This document shows, one piece after another, positions 7,686 to 14,388 of a stretch of 14,399 nucleotides of DNA. The stretch is from an uncultured Prevotella sp. GTDB taxonomy: Bacteria; Bacteroidota; Bacteroidia; Bacteroidales; Bacteroidaceae. A program made the position numbers and the translations under genes. Below the pieces are notes generated by a model, which saw nothing but the letters and a program-made list of their open reading frames with translations, was not told where the DNA came from and searched no databases. Position 1 is the first letter of the stretch; each line of letters opens with the position of its first letter. Location: positions 1 to 14,399 of the forward strand of contig CAJJWN010000060.1 in NCBI GenBank assembly GCA_905196835.1, in the 5' to 3' direction.

Positions 7686-8849
7686 TTACATCGGGATGAC
7701 GATGTCCGCCTGCCAGTTGCCGTCTATGTAGATGTCGGCGTCAGCATCGCCACCAATGTCTTCGGGTTGGTCTGTGGTGGCGTTTTTCGTTCCGATGGAG
7801 TATATGTAGTTGGTTCTTATGGCGTAAGACGTATTGTCTGGGTCTTCGGGTCTCGGGTTTTCAAGCAGTACCTTTCGCGTGCTGAACGCGCTCCCGTCAG
7901 CCTTGTATTGTATCAGCGTCAGCGTGTTGGCGGCTTGGCCGTCGCTTGCCGCAGGCACGTCTACGGGTATCATGTACGCCCCGGCCAGCACAGAGCCTTG
8001 CTGCTTGGTGCAGAGTATGTTGCCGTCATCGTCGGTCACTACTTCCGACTGCAACAGTTCGGGTGTTATCTCGACGTCAAGCAGGATGTTGCCGTCGGCC
8101 GTTCCGTCGGCGAGCGGCGTGCTGCCGAAGTCAGTCTCCTGCGCAATGAGGGGCATCTGCGTGTTCTGCGGCTGGTGCAGCTGCAGCACTATGCGGCTTA
8201 CCTGCGGGTCGATGTTGGTAAGATACATCATCACTCCGGCCACGCGGCGCATCATCGTGATTTCGGTTATCTTGTTTGTGTTAGCCTCAATGGTTACCTC
8301 GCCGCTGCCTGCAAACAGCTCCGCCTTGGCCATGTCGGCCTTCGTGAGGCCTTCGGCCAGTGTCGCTATGGCATGGTCGAGCGTTGTTTCGCCTGCTATT
8401 ATCGCGCCGGGCAGTCCGTAGGCGTAGCCTGCGCCCTCTTGTTCGGCCGACTGCAGGTTGGCCTCCTTGGTATCAAGACCTACGGCAAGTATGGTGTATG
8501 TGGTGCCCTCCGTGAGCTTGGTCTTCAGTGTGTAATACTGCGTTGCTGTGCCTCCTGCCTGCGTCTGCTGCCAGCCGGCGTTCTCGCTGGCCACGCATGT
8601 GGCCTTTGCGGCGTTAGCTTCGGTGCCTTCAAACACGTAAACCTGCACATATTTCACATGTTGTACGTTGTCACTGCCAGTGAGCGTGGTGCGTGTTTGC
8701 GGCTCGGCCGTGAACTTTATGGTTATCTGTCCGTCGTCTACGCGCCCCTGTCGGCCGTCGTCCTGCGAGCAGGCCGTGAGCGCCGCCGCGGCGAGCAGGC
8801 ACAATATGTGATATATTTGCTTCATTCTTGTAGTAATGTTGTGTTTCAT
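7686..8849 (-). CDS. Mfa1-family fimbrillin-like lipoprotein, minor pilus subunit
   Basis: This 387-residue protein has a lipoprotein signal ending ALTAC (Cys27) followed by SQDD. A probable Arg-processing site is QTRTT (Arg53). It is a clear paralogue of the major subunit at 9182-10420. The shared landmarks, in the same order, are TILAVGLDT (here) versus KFLAVGLEL, ELFAGSGEVTI versus EAFAGTSKDITI, RRVAGVMMYLTNID versus NRVVAGVLAYVKNVP, and IYSIGTKN versus LYSLGTKG. The C-terminus is ADIYIDGNWQADIVIPM, a shorter version of the W-containing final strand. Two starts are possible: 8849, or 8825, which gives a standard short signal peptide beginning MKQIYHIL. I keep 8849 because the extra residues KHNITTR resemble the start of the next gene. 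It is separated from the major subunit gene by a repeat-rich 332-base gap. Confidence 0.85.
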   Translation of the reverse strand: MKHNITTRMKQIYHILCLLAAAALTACSQDDGRQGRVDDGQITIKFTAEPQTRTTLTGSDNVQHVKYVQVYVFEGTEANAAKATCVASENAGWQQTQAGGTATQYYTLKTKLTEGTTYTILAVGLDTKEANLQSAEQEGAGYAYGLPGAIIAGETTLDHAIATLAEGLTKADMAKAELFAGSGEVTIEANTNKITEITMMRRVAGVMMYLTNIDPQVSRIVLQLHQPQNTQMPLIAQETDFGSTPLADGTADGNILLDVEITPELLQSEVVTDDDGNILCTKQQGSVLAGAYMIPVDVPAASDGQAANTLTLIQYKADGSAFSTRKVLLENPRPEDPDNTSYAIRTNYIYSIGTKNATTDQPEDIGGDADADIYIDGNWQADIVIPM

Positions 8850-8947
8850 CTTCGTGATGTTTTCTTTAGGCTTTTATGCTTGTCGGCCGCCTTTTGCGCG
8901 CCGTTGTGTAAATAGCTGTAAATCAGCTTGTTGCGTACAGCCTTGTA

Positions 8948-9013
8948 AAAGGCCGTCTTTTGGCCTGCGAAAGGCCGTGTTTTGCAAGGCGAAAGGCCGT
9001 CTTTCAGCGTGCC
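8948..9013. repeat. Three 22-bp tandem repeats
   Basis: The units start at 8948, 8970 and 8992. Each begins aaaggccgt[c/g]ttt and then diverges (first unit ends tggcctgcg, second tgcaaggcg, third cagcgtgcc). A degenerate fourth copy may follow at 9014-9035. The units lie inside the spacer, between the hairpin and the start of the downstream fimbrillin gene. Confidence 0.75.
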
Positions 9014-9063
9014 GTTTGCCGCCTTTTGCGTTTCGGGCTGTCGCCCCTGTTATTTTTTATGAT

Positions 9064-9113
9064 GATTTGCAATCCGCAGGGCGGTGTCGTTCCGCCCCTG
9101 CGGGTTGCAAATC
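9064..9113. repeat. Long inverted repeat (REP-like hairpin) downstream of the major fimbrillin gene
   Basis: The left arm is 9064-9084 and the right arm 9092-9113, with a 7-base loop (tgtcgtt). The arms pair along about 21 positions, with one G-T wobble and one bulged base. Outer ends read gatttgcaa and ttgcaaatc. On the minus strand the sequence after the stem is A-rich (catcataaaaaataac), so it is not a standard intrinsic terminator. It may be a dispersed intergenic element or an mRNA 3'-end stabiliser. Confidence 0.8.
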
Positions 9114-9126
9114 CGGCCCTTTGGCC

Positions 9127-9150
9127 GCCGTGGGTAGCGCTACCCACGGC
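9127..9150. repeat. Perfect 24-bp palindrome
   Basis: The half-site gccgtgggtagc (9127-9138) is followed at once by its exact complement gctacccacggc (9139-9150). It begins 32 bases past the major fimbrillin stop and lies 13 bases from the long hairpin. With no loop it fits a dimeric protein-binding or recombination site as well as a cruciform. No terminator-like U run follows on either strand. Confidence 0.85.
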
Positions 9151-9181
9151 AACCGCCGGGCAGGGTGTTGAGTTGTATCTG

Positions 9182-10420
9182 TTAGTCGTTAGTCTGGCCT
9201 GTGATGTCGTCGCCGAGACCGAGGTCGTAGATGGCCTTCCATTCAGCGTTTACAGTCAGCTTGATGATTTGCTCCTTGCTCAGGTCGATCGGGTCGTCGT
9301 CATCCTCGTCGCCGCCGGGGCCGTCACCACCACCAGTTTCGTCGTTTACGCCCTTTGTTCCGAGGCTGTACAGCGAGTTCGCGTCAAGGCTGTAGTCCTG
9401 GTCGCTACCGTTGAGCACGGGGTATGTCTTCAGGGCAGTTTCTGTATTCTGTTCTCCAACATTACCGCGAAGCTCTACTACGAGGGTGTACTTGTCAGAA
9501 GCAGGAGCAGTGATAGGCAATACGAACTTGCCGCCTACGAAAGAGTTCTCCTCTACCACTACCGTAGCGTTGTTGTAGGTGTAGCCTTCGTTAGAGTAGA
9601 AGTTGCCGTCATCAGCCTTGTTCATGCCAGCCATGCTGATGGTAACGAGGTCGTAAGCGGTTGAGCCTTCAGTGCCGGCAACCCATACATCGTCAACGGT
9701 TGTGGCGTTGTCGGCCCATTTTACGGTAGACGCTTTCTTTATAGCCTTTACTACGACCTTGGTTACTTGTACCATGCCGTGGTTGTACTCAACCTCGTAA
9801 GGCACGTTCTTCACGTAAGCCAGCACGCCGGCAACAACGCGGTTGAGCTGGATTTCGATGTTCTCGGTAGGTTTGTTTTCGCTTATCGTGATGTCTTTGC
9901 TCGTTCCGGCGAAAGCCTCGTCGGCGTCAACTTCGCCGTTGAGCTGGAGTACAACGTCGGCGAGTTTGGTCGTGCTTGCTGTCAATGCGAGAGGCTTGTA
10001 GTTGGTTGCGTCCTCATCGCCCAGCTCAAGACCTACGGCGAGGAACTTGTATGTGCCTGCTTCCAAAGTCTCCTTGTACGTAGTCTGGGTTGTCTGCGTG
10101 TCGTTGTCGGCAGAGTTGTTGAAGCCGAAGCCGTTGTCGGCCATCACTTCTTTTACGTAGATGTAGTCGCTGCCGTTCTGTTTGAAGGCGTAAACGCGCA
10201 TGTCGTTAACCCTCTGCTTTGCCTCTGCGCTGTAGAGAGGACGTCCGGCGCGGCTCTCGGCACCGCTGTTTATGCCGATGTTGAATGTCAGTTCCACCTC
10301 GCACTGCTCGCCCTTGGCGGTAGTTGTCTGCTCGCCGCCGAAGTCGTCGTCGCTTGAACATGCCGAGAATGTCAGCAGTCCGATGGCCATTGCGGTCATT
10401 GCAAAATAATTTTTCTTCAT
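9182..10420 (-). CDS. mfa1: Mfa1-family major fimbrillin (type V pilus shaft subunit)
   Basis: This 412-residue pilin precursor is probably the polymerising shaft subunit. It has a lipoprotein signal with Cys21 (LTFSAC) followed by SSDDD. The pro-segment ends near ESRAGR (Arg57 or Arg60), the likely Arg-protease site that frees the groove for strand exchange. The mature domain starts around VNDMRVYAFK (71-80). Later landmarks are YKFLAVGLEL (124-133), RVVAGVLAYVKNVP (194-207), GGKFVLPITAP (296-306) and NSLYSLGTKG (348-357). An acidic Gly/Asp linker (362-376) separates the body from a final strand IIKLTVNAEWKAIYDLGLG (385-403), a good donor-strand candidate. Assignment as the major subunit rests on the Mfa1-type landmarks and on the position right after the anchor gene. 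The A-rich leader lacks a Shine-Dalgarno motif, as in many highly expressed Bacteroidales genes. Confidence 0.88.
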   Translation of the reverse strand: MKKNYFAMTAMAIGLLTFSACSSDDDFGGEQTTTAKGEQCEVELTFNIGINSGAESRAGRPLYSAEAKQRVNDMRVYAFKQNGSDYIYVKEVMADNGFGFNNSADNDTQTTQTTYKETLEAGTYKFLAVGLELGDEDATNYKPLALTASTTKLADVVLQLNGEVDADEAFAGTSKDITISENKPTENIEIQLNRVVAGVLAYVKNVPYEVEYNHGMVQVTKVVVKAIKKASTVKWADNATTVDDVWVAGTEGSTAYDLVTISMAGMNKADDGNFYSNEGYTYNNATVVVEENSFVGGKFVLPITAPASDKYTLVVELRGNVGEQNTETALKTYPVLNGSDQDYSLDANSLYSLGTKGVNDETGGGDGPGGDEDDDDPIDLSKEQIIKLTVNAEWKAIYDLGLGDDITGQTND

Positions 10421-10556
10421 TGTGTTGTTAAAAATTGATTGATTAATACTAAAAAAATATAGTTTTGTTTATGGGTTATTCGGTTGTATTTTATTTCTCA
10501 CCTTTAGGTTTTTTCACTGTCCCACCATATCATCTTCCCGTTTTTCCGCCTTCAAG
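10421..10556. other. 136-base spacer ahead of the major fimbrillin gene, with a weak promoter-like box
   Basis: The half next to the gene is very A+T-rich and the other half is not. On the minus strand TATATTTT (10454-10461) matches the Bacteroidales -7 consensus TAnnTTTG at all but the last base and would give a leader of about 30 nt. I find no TTTG at the -33 distance. An internal promoter for the abundant shaft subunit is plausible but weakly supported. No terminator is visible between the anchor gene and this one. Confidence 0.3.
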
Positions 10557-11462
10557 TCATTCTCCCAGCTCGAGGTCGTACACCTGTTTCCACTGCGAGT
10601 TGACAAGTATGTAGACCTTAACTTCGCCTTGGCCGCCCGCAGCGTCGAGGCGTACCACCTCGATGCGGTTGCGTTCCATGTCGATGTCTATGTTGCCTGT
10701 TGACACGAGCGGGGCAGCCGTTGCGTCGCTACCGTAGATGTCGAACTTCACTGTAGACTGCTCGCCGTCGGTCGTAGGGGCGAGCACCGTATTGCTGACG
10801 GCTTCGGGCTGGCCCTCGAGCGGTGTCTCCACGCTCACCGAGCCGTCGCCGGCGTAGCGGCCGTGGCGGCCTGCGTACAGGCTTACGTGGCTAATCTCCT
10901 TGAGCGACTTTGATGCTTCGGCCGGCAGGTTGAGGCCCTGAACGATGAGCTTTCCCTTCACGCGCTCCAGTTCTACGATGTAGTCGGCCCGGTCATAGTC
11001 GTACACCAGGGTGTCGTTAGTCATGTAGACGTCGTAGCCCTCCACCTCGCCTGTGTGCATGGTGTAGTAGCGTCCGTCCTCCTGTATGGGCGCTTCGTTG
11101 TCTATGTTGCCCCATACGGTCAGCGCGTATGTGCCGAAGGGCAGGTCTTCGGGCAGGTAGGCGGTAGCCATTTCGGCGTCGCCCTGCACGTCGTGCAGGT
11201 GTTGCGTGAAGACCACTTCGCCCGTCTTGACGTCTGTCAGCGAGTAGTACAGCTTCTGTATGTATGCGCGGAAGGGCTGGTTCTCGTCCACGCGGCTGTC
11301 GAGTCCTTGCTGCTCAATGTCGGCTATGTTGGCGTAGTTCTTGTCCTTTACGGCGATTTTCACGCTGAGCGGCGGACACGGCTCTATGTCTTCGCGTATG
11401 CAGCCCGTCATTGCGGCGCAGGCCACCCATAGCGCGGCTGCGGTTATAAGCGTATTCTTCAT
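10557..11462 (-). CDS. FimB/Mfa2-family pilus anchor lipoprotein
   Basis: This 301-residue lipoprotein has signal end AMTGC (Cys21) followed by IREDIEPCPPLSV. The 'C..(D/E)..PCP..L' start is characteristic of the FimB/Mfa2 family, which anchors type V pili in the outer membrane and limits their length. Other family-like features are YGTYALTVWGN-type sequence (FGTYALTVWGN, about 108-118) and the strand RADYIVELERVKGKLIV. The C-terminus KVYILVNSQWKQVYDLELGE closely resembles that of the major subunit. I see no Arg site in the position used by the other subunits, which fits an anchor that keeps its lipidated N-terminus. It starts 11 bases after the preceding stop, so coupled expression is likely. 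Confidence 0.87.
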   Translation of the reverse strand: MKNTLITAAALWVACAAMTGCIREDIEPCPPLSVKIAVKDKNYANIADIEQQGLDSRVDENQPFRAYIQKLYYSLTDVKTGEVVFTQHLHDVQGDAEMATAYLPEDLPFGTYALTVWGNIDNEAPIQEDGRYYTMHTGEVEGYDVYMTNDTLVYDYDRADYIVELERVKGKLIVQGLNLPAEASKSLKEISHVSLYAGRHGRYAGDGSVSVETPLEGQPEAVSNTVLAPTTDGEQSTVKFDIYGSDATAAPLVSTGNIDIDMERNRIEVVRLDAAGGQGEVKVYILVNSQWKQVYDLELGE

Positions 11463-11473
11463 CGTGATTGCTT

Positions 11474-13252
11474 TTATTCGTTGGTAGTTGTGGCGTTGCC
11501 GGCCGGTTGCATGATGCGCTTGAAGTCGGGCTCGGTCGCGGCGCGGGCGGCCAGTGCGGGGTCGGCCGAGGCCTTGGCAATGTGCGCCTTGGCCTCGTCG
11601 GCATGGCCGAGGCGTGCCGCCGCCAGCGCGCGTACGTATTCGGCGCGTGCCGACTGGTCGGTGTTCTTCTGCATTATGGCGTATGCCTCTTCGTTGCGGT
11701 TGGTGCTTAGGGCGAGCACCGCGCTGTTAACGTCGGCGAAGGGGCGCAGCAGCTCGTATGCCTCGGTTATCTTGCGCTGGCGCGCCTTGAGCAGTCCGAG
11801 GTTGTAGCGCGCCTCGGGCAGGTCAACGTCGCCCAGCAGTTCGACGGCCTTCTCGTAGTCGCCTTTATATATATAGGTGGCCGCAAGGGCGTTGAGCATG
11901 TCGGGAGTATAGTCGCCGGGGACGGCCAGCAGGGCGCGCGCCTTGTCGGTGTCGCCGTCGCGCAGGGCGAATACGGCCAGGTTGTTGGCGGCCACGGTAG
12001 ACTGCGGGAAGTATTTTACCAGCGTCTCGTACACTCCGCGCTTGGCCGTAGAATCCTCTGTCAGCGCGGCTACGCGCAGCAGCTCGTCCTCGTTGAAGGC
12101 GTCGGGGCGCTTGGCGTACATTGCCAGCAGCTCGTCGTCGGTGGTGAAGTTGCGCAGCGTGTAGGTGTAGACGTACTCCACCTTACGGTCCTTTTGCAGG
12201 TACTTGGCGCGTATGTCGCTCCAGCATTTCAGGCGGCGTATGTGGCGTTCCTGCACGTCGTCGTTGGTGCCGGGGTATTTCTCGATGATGGCGCGCACGG
12301 CGGCGGTGTCAGGATGGCCGTCGGCACGCATGGCCTCGAGCACCGGCATCCAGCCCTCGGGGCGCGAGCCTGTGCGGATGACGCGCTGCTGGCGCTGGCT
12401 CATGCCTAATCGGCCTACGAGCCAGTTGCGCGCGGAGACGGCGCGGCTGCGCGCCAGGCGCGTGTTGAAGGTGTATGAACCGTCGGCCGAGGCCATGCCG
12501 AATATGTCGAGCGAGTTGAGCGTTGCCAGCGTGTCGGTGATTACCGGGCGCAGCTTGGCCTCCATGTCGGCCAGCTGGCTGCGGTTGTCGCCCATGTCGA
12601 GGCGTATGTCGCTCTTGTTGATTACGAACTGCAGGCGCGCCTCGCCGCGGCCTTCGGCTATCTTGGGGCGCACTACGAACTCGGGCTCTATCCACGTAAG
12701 GCGCAGGCCGTCCTCGGGTTTCTGTGCGAGGGTTACGGGGTTGGCTATGTCGGCCAGCAGCAGGGTGTCGGCGTTCTCGCACTCGCCGCATCCGTCTACG
12801 GTGACGAAGGCTACCACGCGGGCGTTGCCGTCGACCGTGGATGGCAGCGTCATGCTCTCTTCAACGGGTACGCTTATCGTGCCGCCCTTGCGGTCTGCGG
12901 CCTTGGCGTAGGCCGCAAGCGAGTCGGTATAGCCCTCGAGCACCTTGCGGCGCGTGAGCTTGCGCGTATAGATGGGCGCGTCGAGCACTATGGGGTCAAA
13001 CTCTTCCACGGCCGCGCCGCCTGCTACGAGCTGCGGCGTTATGATGAGCCTGCTGCGGCGCGACAGGTAGTCGGCCGGGATGTTGATGGTTGACTTCAGC
13101 GTCACCCGGTTGTTGTCGTCGGGCGACAGCTGCTGTGCCGCCGGGGCTACGCTTACCGCGTCGCCGGCCGACGAGGCGCATCCGGCCATCATCATGGCGC
13201 ACATCGCCGCTATGGCCGGTACCGTCTGCTTGGTTGGTATATGTCTTTTCAT
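11474..13252 (-). CDS. DUF3868 / OmpA-like / TPR lipoprotein of fimbrial locus
   Basis: This 592-residue lipoprotein has signal end MMAGC (Cys25) followed by ASSAGD. The N-terminal part (about 45-190, with a CGEC at 155-158) fits the DUF3868 domain found next to Bacteroidales fimbrial genes. Residues about 206-283 resemble an OmpA-like domain: a strand ARLQFVINKS, then LDIFGMASADGSYTFN and RLARSRAVSARNWLVGRLG. The OmpA match suggests peptidoglycan contact. About 405-560 is Ala-rich and helical with TPR-like pairs (AANNLAVFALRDGDTDKARALL, LNALAATYIYKGDYEKAVELL, RYNLGLLKARQRKITEAYELL). An assembly or envelope-tethering role is inferred; the reaction or partner is not known to me. It overlaps no neighbour and ends 11 bases before the anchor gene. 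Confidence 0.82.
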   Translation of the reverse strand: MKRHIPTKQTVPAIAAMCAMMMAGCASSAGDAVSVAPAAQQLSPDDNNRVTLKSTINIPADYLSRRSRLIITPQLVAGGAAVEEFDPIVLDAPIYTRKLTRRKVLEGYTDSLAAYAKAADRKGGTISVPVEESMTLPSTVDGNARVVAFVTVDGCGECENADTLLLADIANPVTLAQKPEDGLRLTWIEPEFVVRPKIAEGRGEARLQFVINKSDIRLDMGDNRSQLADMEAKLRPVITDTLATLNSLDIFGMASADGSYTFNTRLARSRAVSARNWLVGRLGMSQRQQRVIRTGSRPEGWMPVLEAMRADGHPDTAAVRAIIEKYPGTNDDVQERHIRRLKCWSDIRAKYLQKDRKVEYVYTYTLRNFTTDDELLAMYAKRPDAFNEDELLRVAALTEDSTAKRGVYETLVKYFPQSTVAANNLAVFALRDGDTDKARALLAVPGDYTPDMLNALAATYIYKGDYEKAVELLGDVDLPEARYNLGLLKARQRKITEAYELLRPFADVNSAVLALSTNRNEEAYAIMQKNTDQSARAEYVRALAAARLGHADEAKAHIAKASADPALAARAATEPDFKRIMQPAGNATTTNE

Positions 13253-13329
13253 CTGTATCTGTCTTTTATTTTGGTTCTTTTTCCCGCCTTCGCTGCGTTA
13301 GCTTTCTTGTCTTTCAGAAGGAGGTTTTT

Positions 13330-13361
13330 ACCTTTTTACTGTTTTACCGTTTTACCTTTTC
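13330..13361 (-). repeat. Four A-rich 8-bp tandem units after the first gene
   Basis: On the minus strand the units read GAAAAGGT, AAAACGGT, AAAACAGT and AAAAAGGT. They start inside the stop codon of the DUF3575 gene (13360-13362) and run into the 107-base spacer before the DUF3868 gene. The common form is AAAAnnGT with exact 8-base spacing. No promoter or terminator is otherwise clear in this spacer. Confidence 0.65.
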
Positions 13362-13890
13362 AGAATATGTAGCTGAACGATACGGCGAGCTTGGTGACGC
13401 CCCAGTAGTCTTTGTGCTTGCGTTCGTAGCACTTGAGGCAGGGTATGCGGTCGCTCTCCTTGTACCACAGGCGGGCGTAGCCCAAGCCGATGGCCGCCTC
13501 GAGGTTCCAGTGTGGCGACAGTATCCAGTCGTAGCCGTAGGTAAGGCCGCCGCCGGCCAGGTAGCCGTCGTAGCGCTTGTCGCTGAAGCCTCCGAAGTAT
13601 TGGCCGCCGTGCAGGTGGGCGCCGACGAAGTGGCCCTCAAACTTTTCGCAGAGCCAATACTTCGCCTCGGGCTGCAACAGGAGCAGGTGCATCTTCTTGC
13701 CGTCGCCGAAGTTCCACGGGTTGTAGGCCACGCTGAGGTCTACCGTCCACTTCTTCGACAGGGCCGCCTCGGCTTCCACGTTCATCGTCGTGGTGAGCCA
13801 GTAGAGCGCATTGGTTTTCAGCGCGAAGTTTTGTGCGGACATGCGCATGGCACAGCAGCACAATATCGTGCAAATCAGGATTTTCCTCAT
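13360..13890 (-). CDS. DUF3575 outer-membrane beta-barrel protein, first gene of the fimbrial operon
   Basis: This 176-residue protein has an unlipidated signal (about residues 1-19, MRMSA before QNF). The mature part carries the DUF3575 landmarks in order: LKTNALYWLTTTMNVEAE, YNPWNFGDGKK, QPEAKYWLCEKFEGHFVGAHLHGGQY (broken here at 73-98), LAGGGLTYGYDWILSPHWNLEAAIGLGYARLWY (111-143) and a CLKC pair (151-154). Alternating strands and a terminal Phe fit a small outer-membrane barrel. DUF3575 genes commonly lead Bacteroidales fimbrial clusters. The biochemical role is unknown to me; help with surface export or assembly is inferred. It is complete at normal family length, has an A-rich leader without a clear Shine-Dalgarno motif, and appears to be the first gene after the candidate promoter. 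Confidence 0.85.
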   Translation of the reverse strand: MRKILICTILCCCAMRMSAQNFALKTNALYWLTTTMNVEAEAALSKKWTVDLSVAYNPWNFGDGKKMHLLLLQPEAKYWLCEKFEGHFVGAHLHGGQYFGGFSDKRYDGYLAGGGLTYGYDWILSPHWNLEAAIGLGYARLWYKESDRIPCLKCYERKHKDYWGVTKLAVSFSYIF

Positions 13891-13930
13891 TTCTATATAT
13901 GTTATTGTTTATTCGTTTAATCTTTGTAAA

Positions 13931-14044
13931 GTGGAGGCGTGCTGCGCCCTAATGGCATTATTGGTAGGATTGAAATATAGTCTGTGAGGGGCATCCGCTA
14001 ATGCCTCCATGCCAATGGTAGGGGGTTGTTGCTGCCGCCTCCAC
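13931..14044 (-). promoter_or_regulatory. Inverted-repeat leader element upstream of the operon
   Basis: A 9-base repeat gtggaggcg (13931-13939) has its exact complement at 14036-14044, enclosing 96 bases. Inside, ggcatta (13954-13960) can pair with taatgcc (13999-14005), and tggcat (13953-13958) can instead pair with atgcca (14009-14014). A second gcctcc at 14003-14008 could compete for ggaggc at 13933-13938. The element lies between the candidate promoter and the first ATG, 40 bases before it. It may be a switchable RNA leader or an invertible segment. It matches no riboswitch class I know. Confidence 0.4.
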
Positions 14045-14094
14045 GTATAGTCGATTTCAATTTGTTACTTGTCTGTTGCATCTGAAATGCGTTG

Positions 14095-14102
14095 CAAAAG
14101 TA
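14095..14102 (-). promoter_or_regulatory. Candidate -7 box of the fimbrial operon promoter
   Basis: The minus strand reads TACTTTTG, an exact match to the Bacteroidales sigma-ABfr -7 consensus TAnnTTTG. It is preceded by an A+T-rich stretch (14101-14120). No TTTG is found at the -33 distance (around 14125), so only half of the promoter is supported. Transcription would start near 14092 and give a leader of about 200 nt. It is the only exact match I find in the non-coding parts of the window. Confidence 0.5.
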
Positions 14103-14127
14103 TTATATATTTTAATAATTAGTGTTC

Positions 14128-14135
14128 GGGGGGGG
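14128..14135. repeat. G8 homopolymer run just upstream of the candidate promoter
   Basis: Eight G (C8 on the minus strand) lie about 26 bases upstream of the -7 box, next to where a -33 element would sit. Runs of this length can change by slippage. Confidence 0.8.
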
Positions 14136-14388
14136 TAAAATTTGTTAATAAGTTTTTACGAATAATAAAACGGCGGTTAATTTGTGTGTTTTGGATAGCT
14201 GTTTGCTAAGCCGGGTTGGTATTTATGGTGGTTAAGGCGCGTTTTTTCAAGTGCTGTATGGTTGCCGGTTGTAAGCGCTTTTTGCGGTCGGAGTTAAATT
14301 TTACGGTTTGCGGAGACGGTGTTGCAGGGTGTTTTGTGGTTGCGTCGGCGAGGCGCACGGCGGTTGGTGGTAGTGGCTGTGACCGCCG

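Larger units (their letters stand above)
8850..9181. other. 332-base non-coding spacer rich in repeats, between the major and first minor fimbrillin genes
   Basis: I see no plausible gene on either strand. From left to right the spacer holds a 13-base direct repeat gccgccttttgcg (8886-8898 and 9018-9030), a 7-base tgtaaat repeat with 10-base period (8907-8913 and 8917-8923), three 22-base tandem units (8948-9013), a long hairpin (9064-9113) and a perfect palindrome (9127-9150). No TAnnTTTG promoter is visible on the minus strand, so the downstream fimbrillin genes are probably read from upstream, or use a promoter I cannot see. Confidence 0.8.

Noticed and set aside
7632..8915. A 427-codon open frame on the plus strand
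   Set aside because: It spans opposite the fimbrillin at 7686-8849, and the minus strand shows a lipobox, paralogy and family motifs. The plus product looks like an antisense shadow.
9064..9113. The long hairpin as an intrinsic terminator for the major pilin transcript
   Set aside because: The base run after the stem on the minus strand is A-rich, not U-rich, so it lacks the usual terminator tail.
10454..10461. TATATTTT as a firm promoter for the major pilin gene
   Set aside because: The last consensus base is missing and no TTTG is present at -33. In an A+T-rich leader such matches are common, so I list it only as weak.
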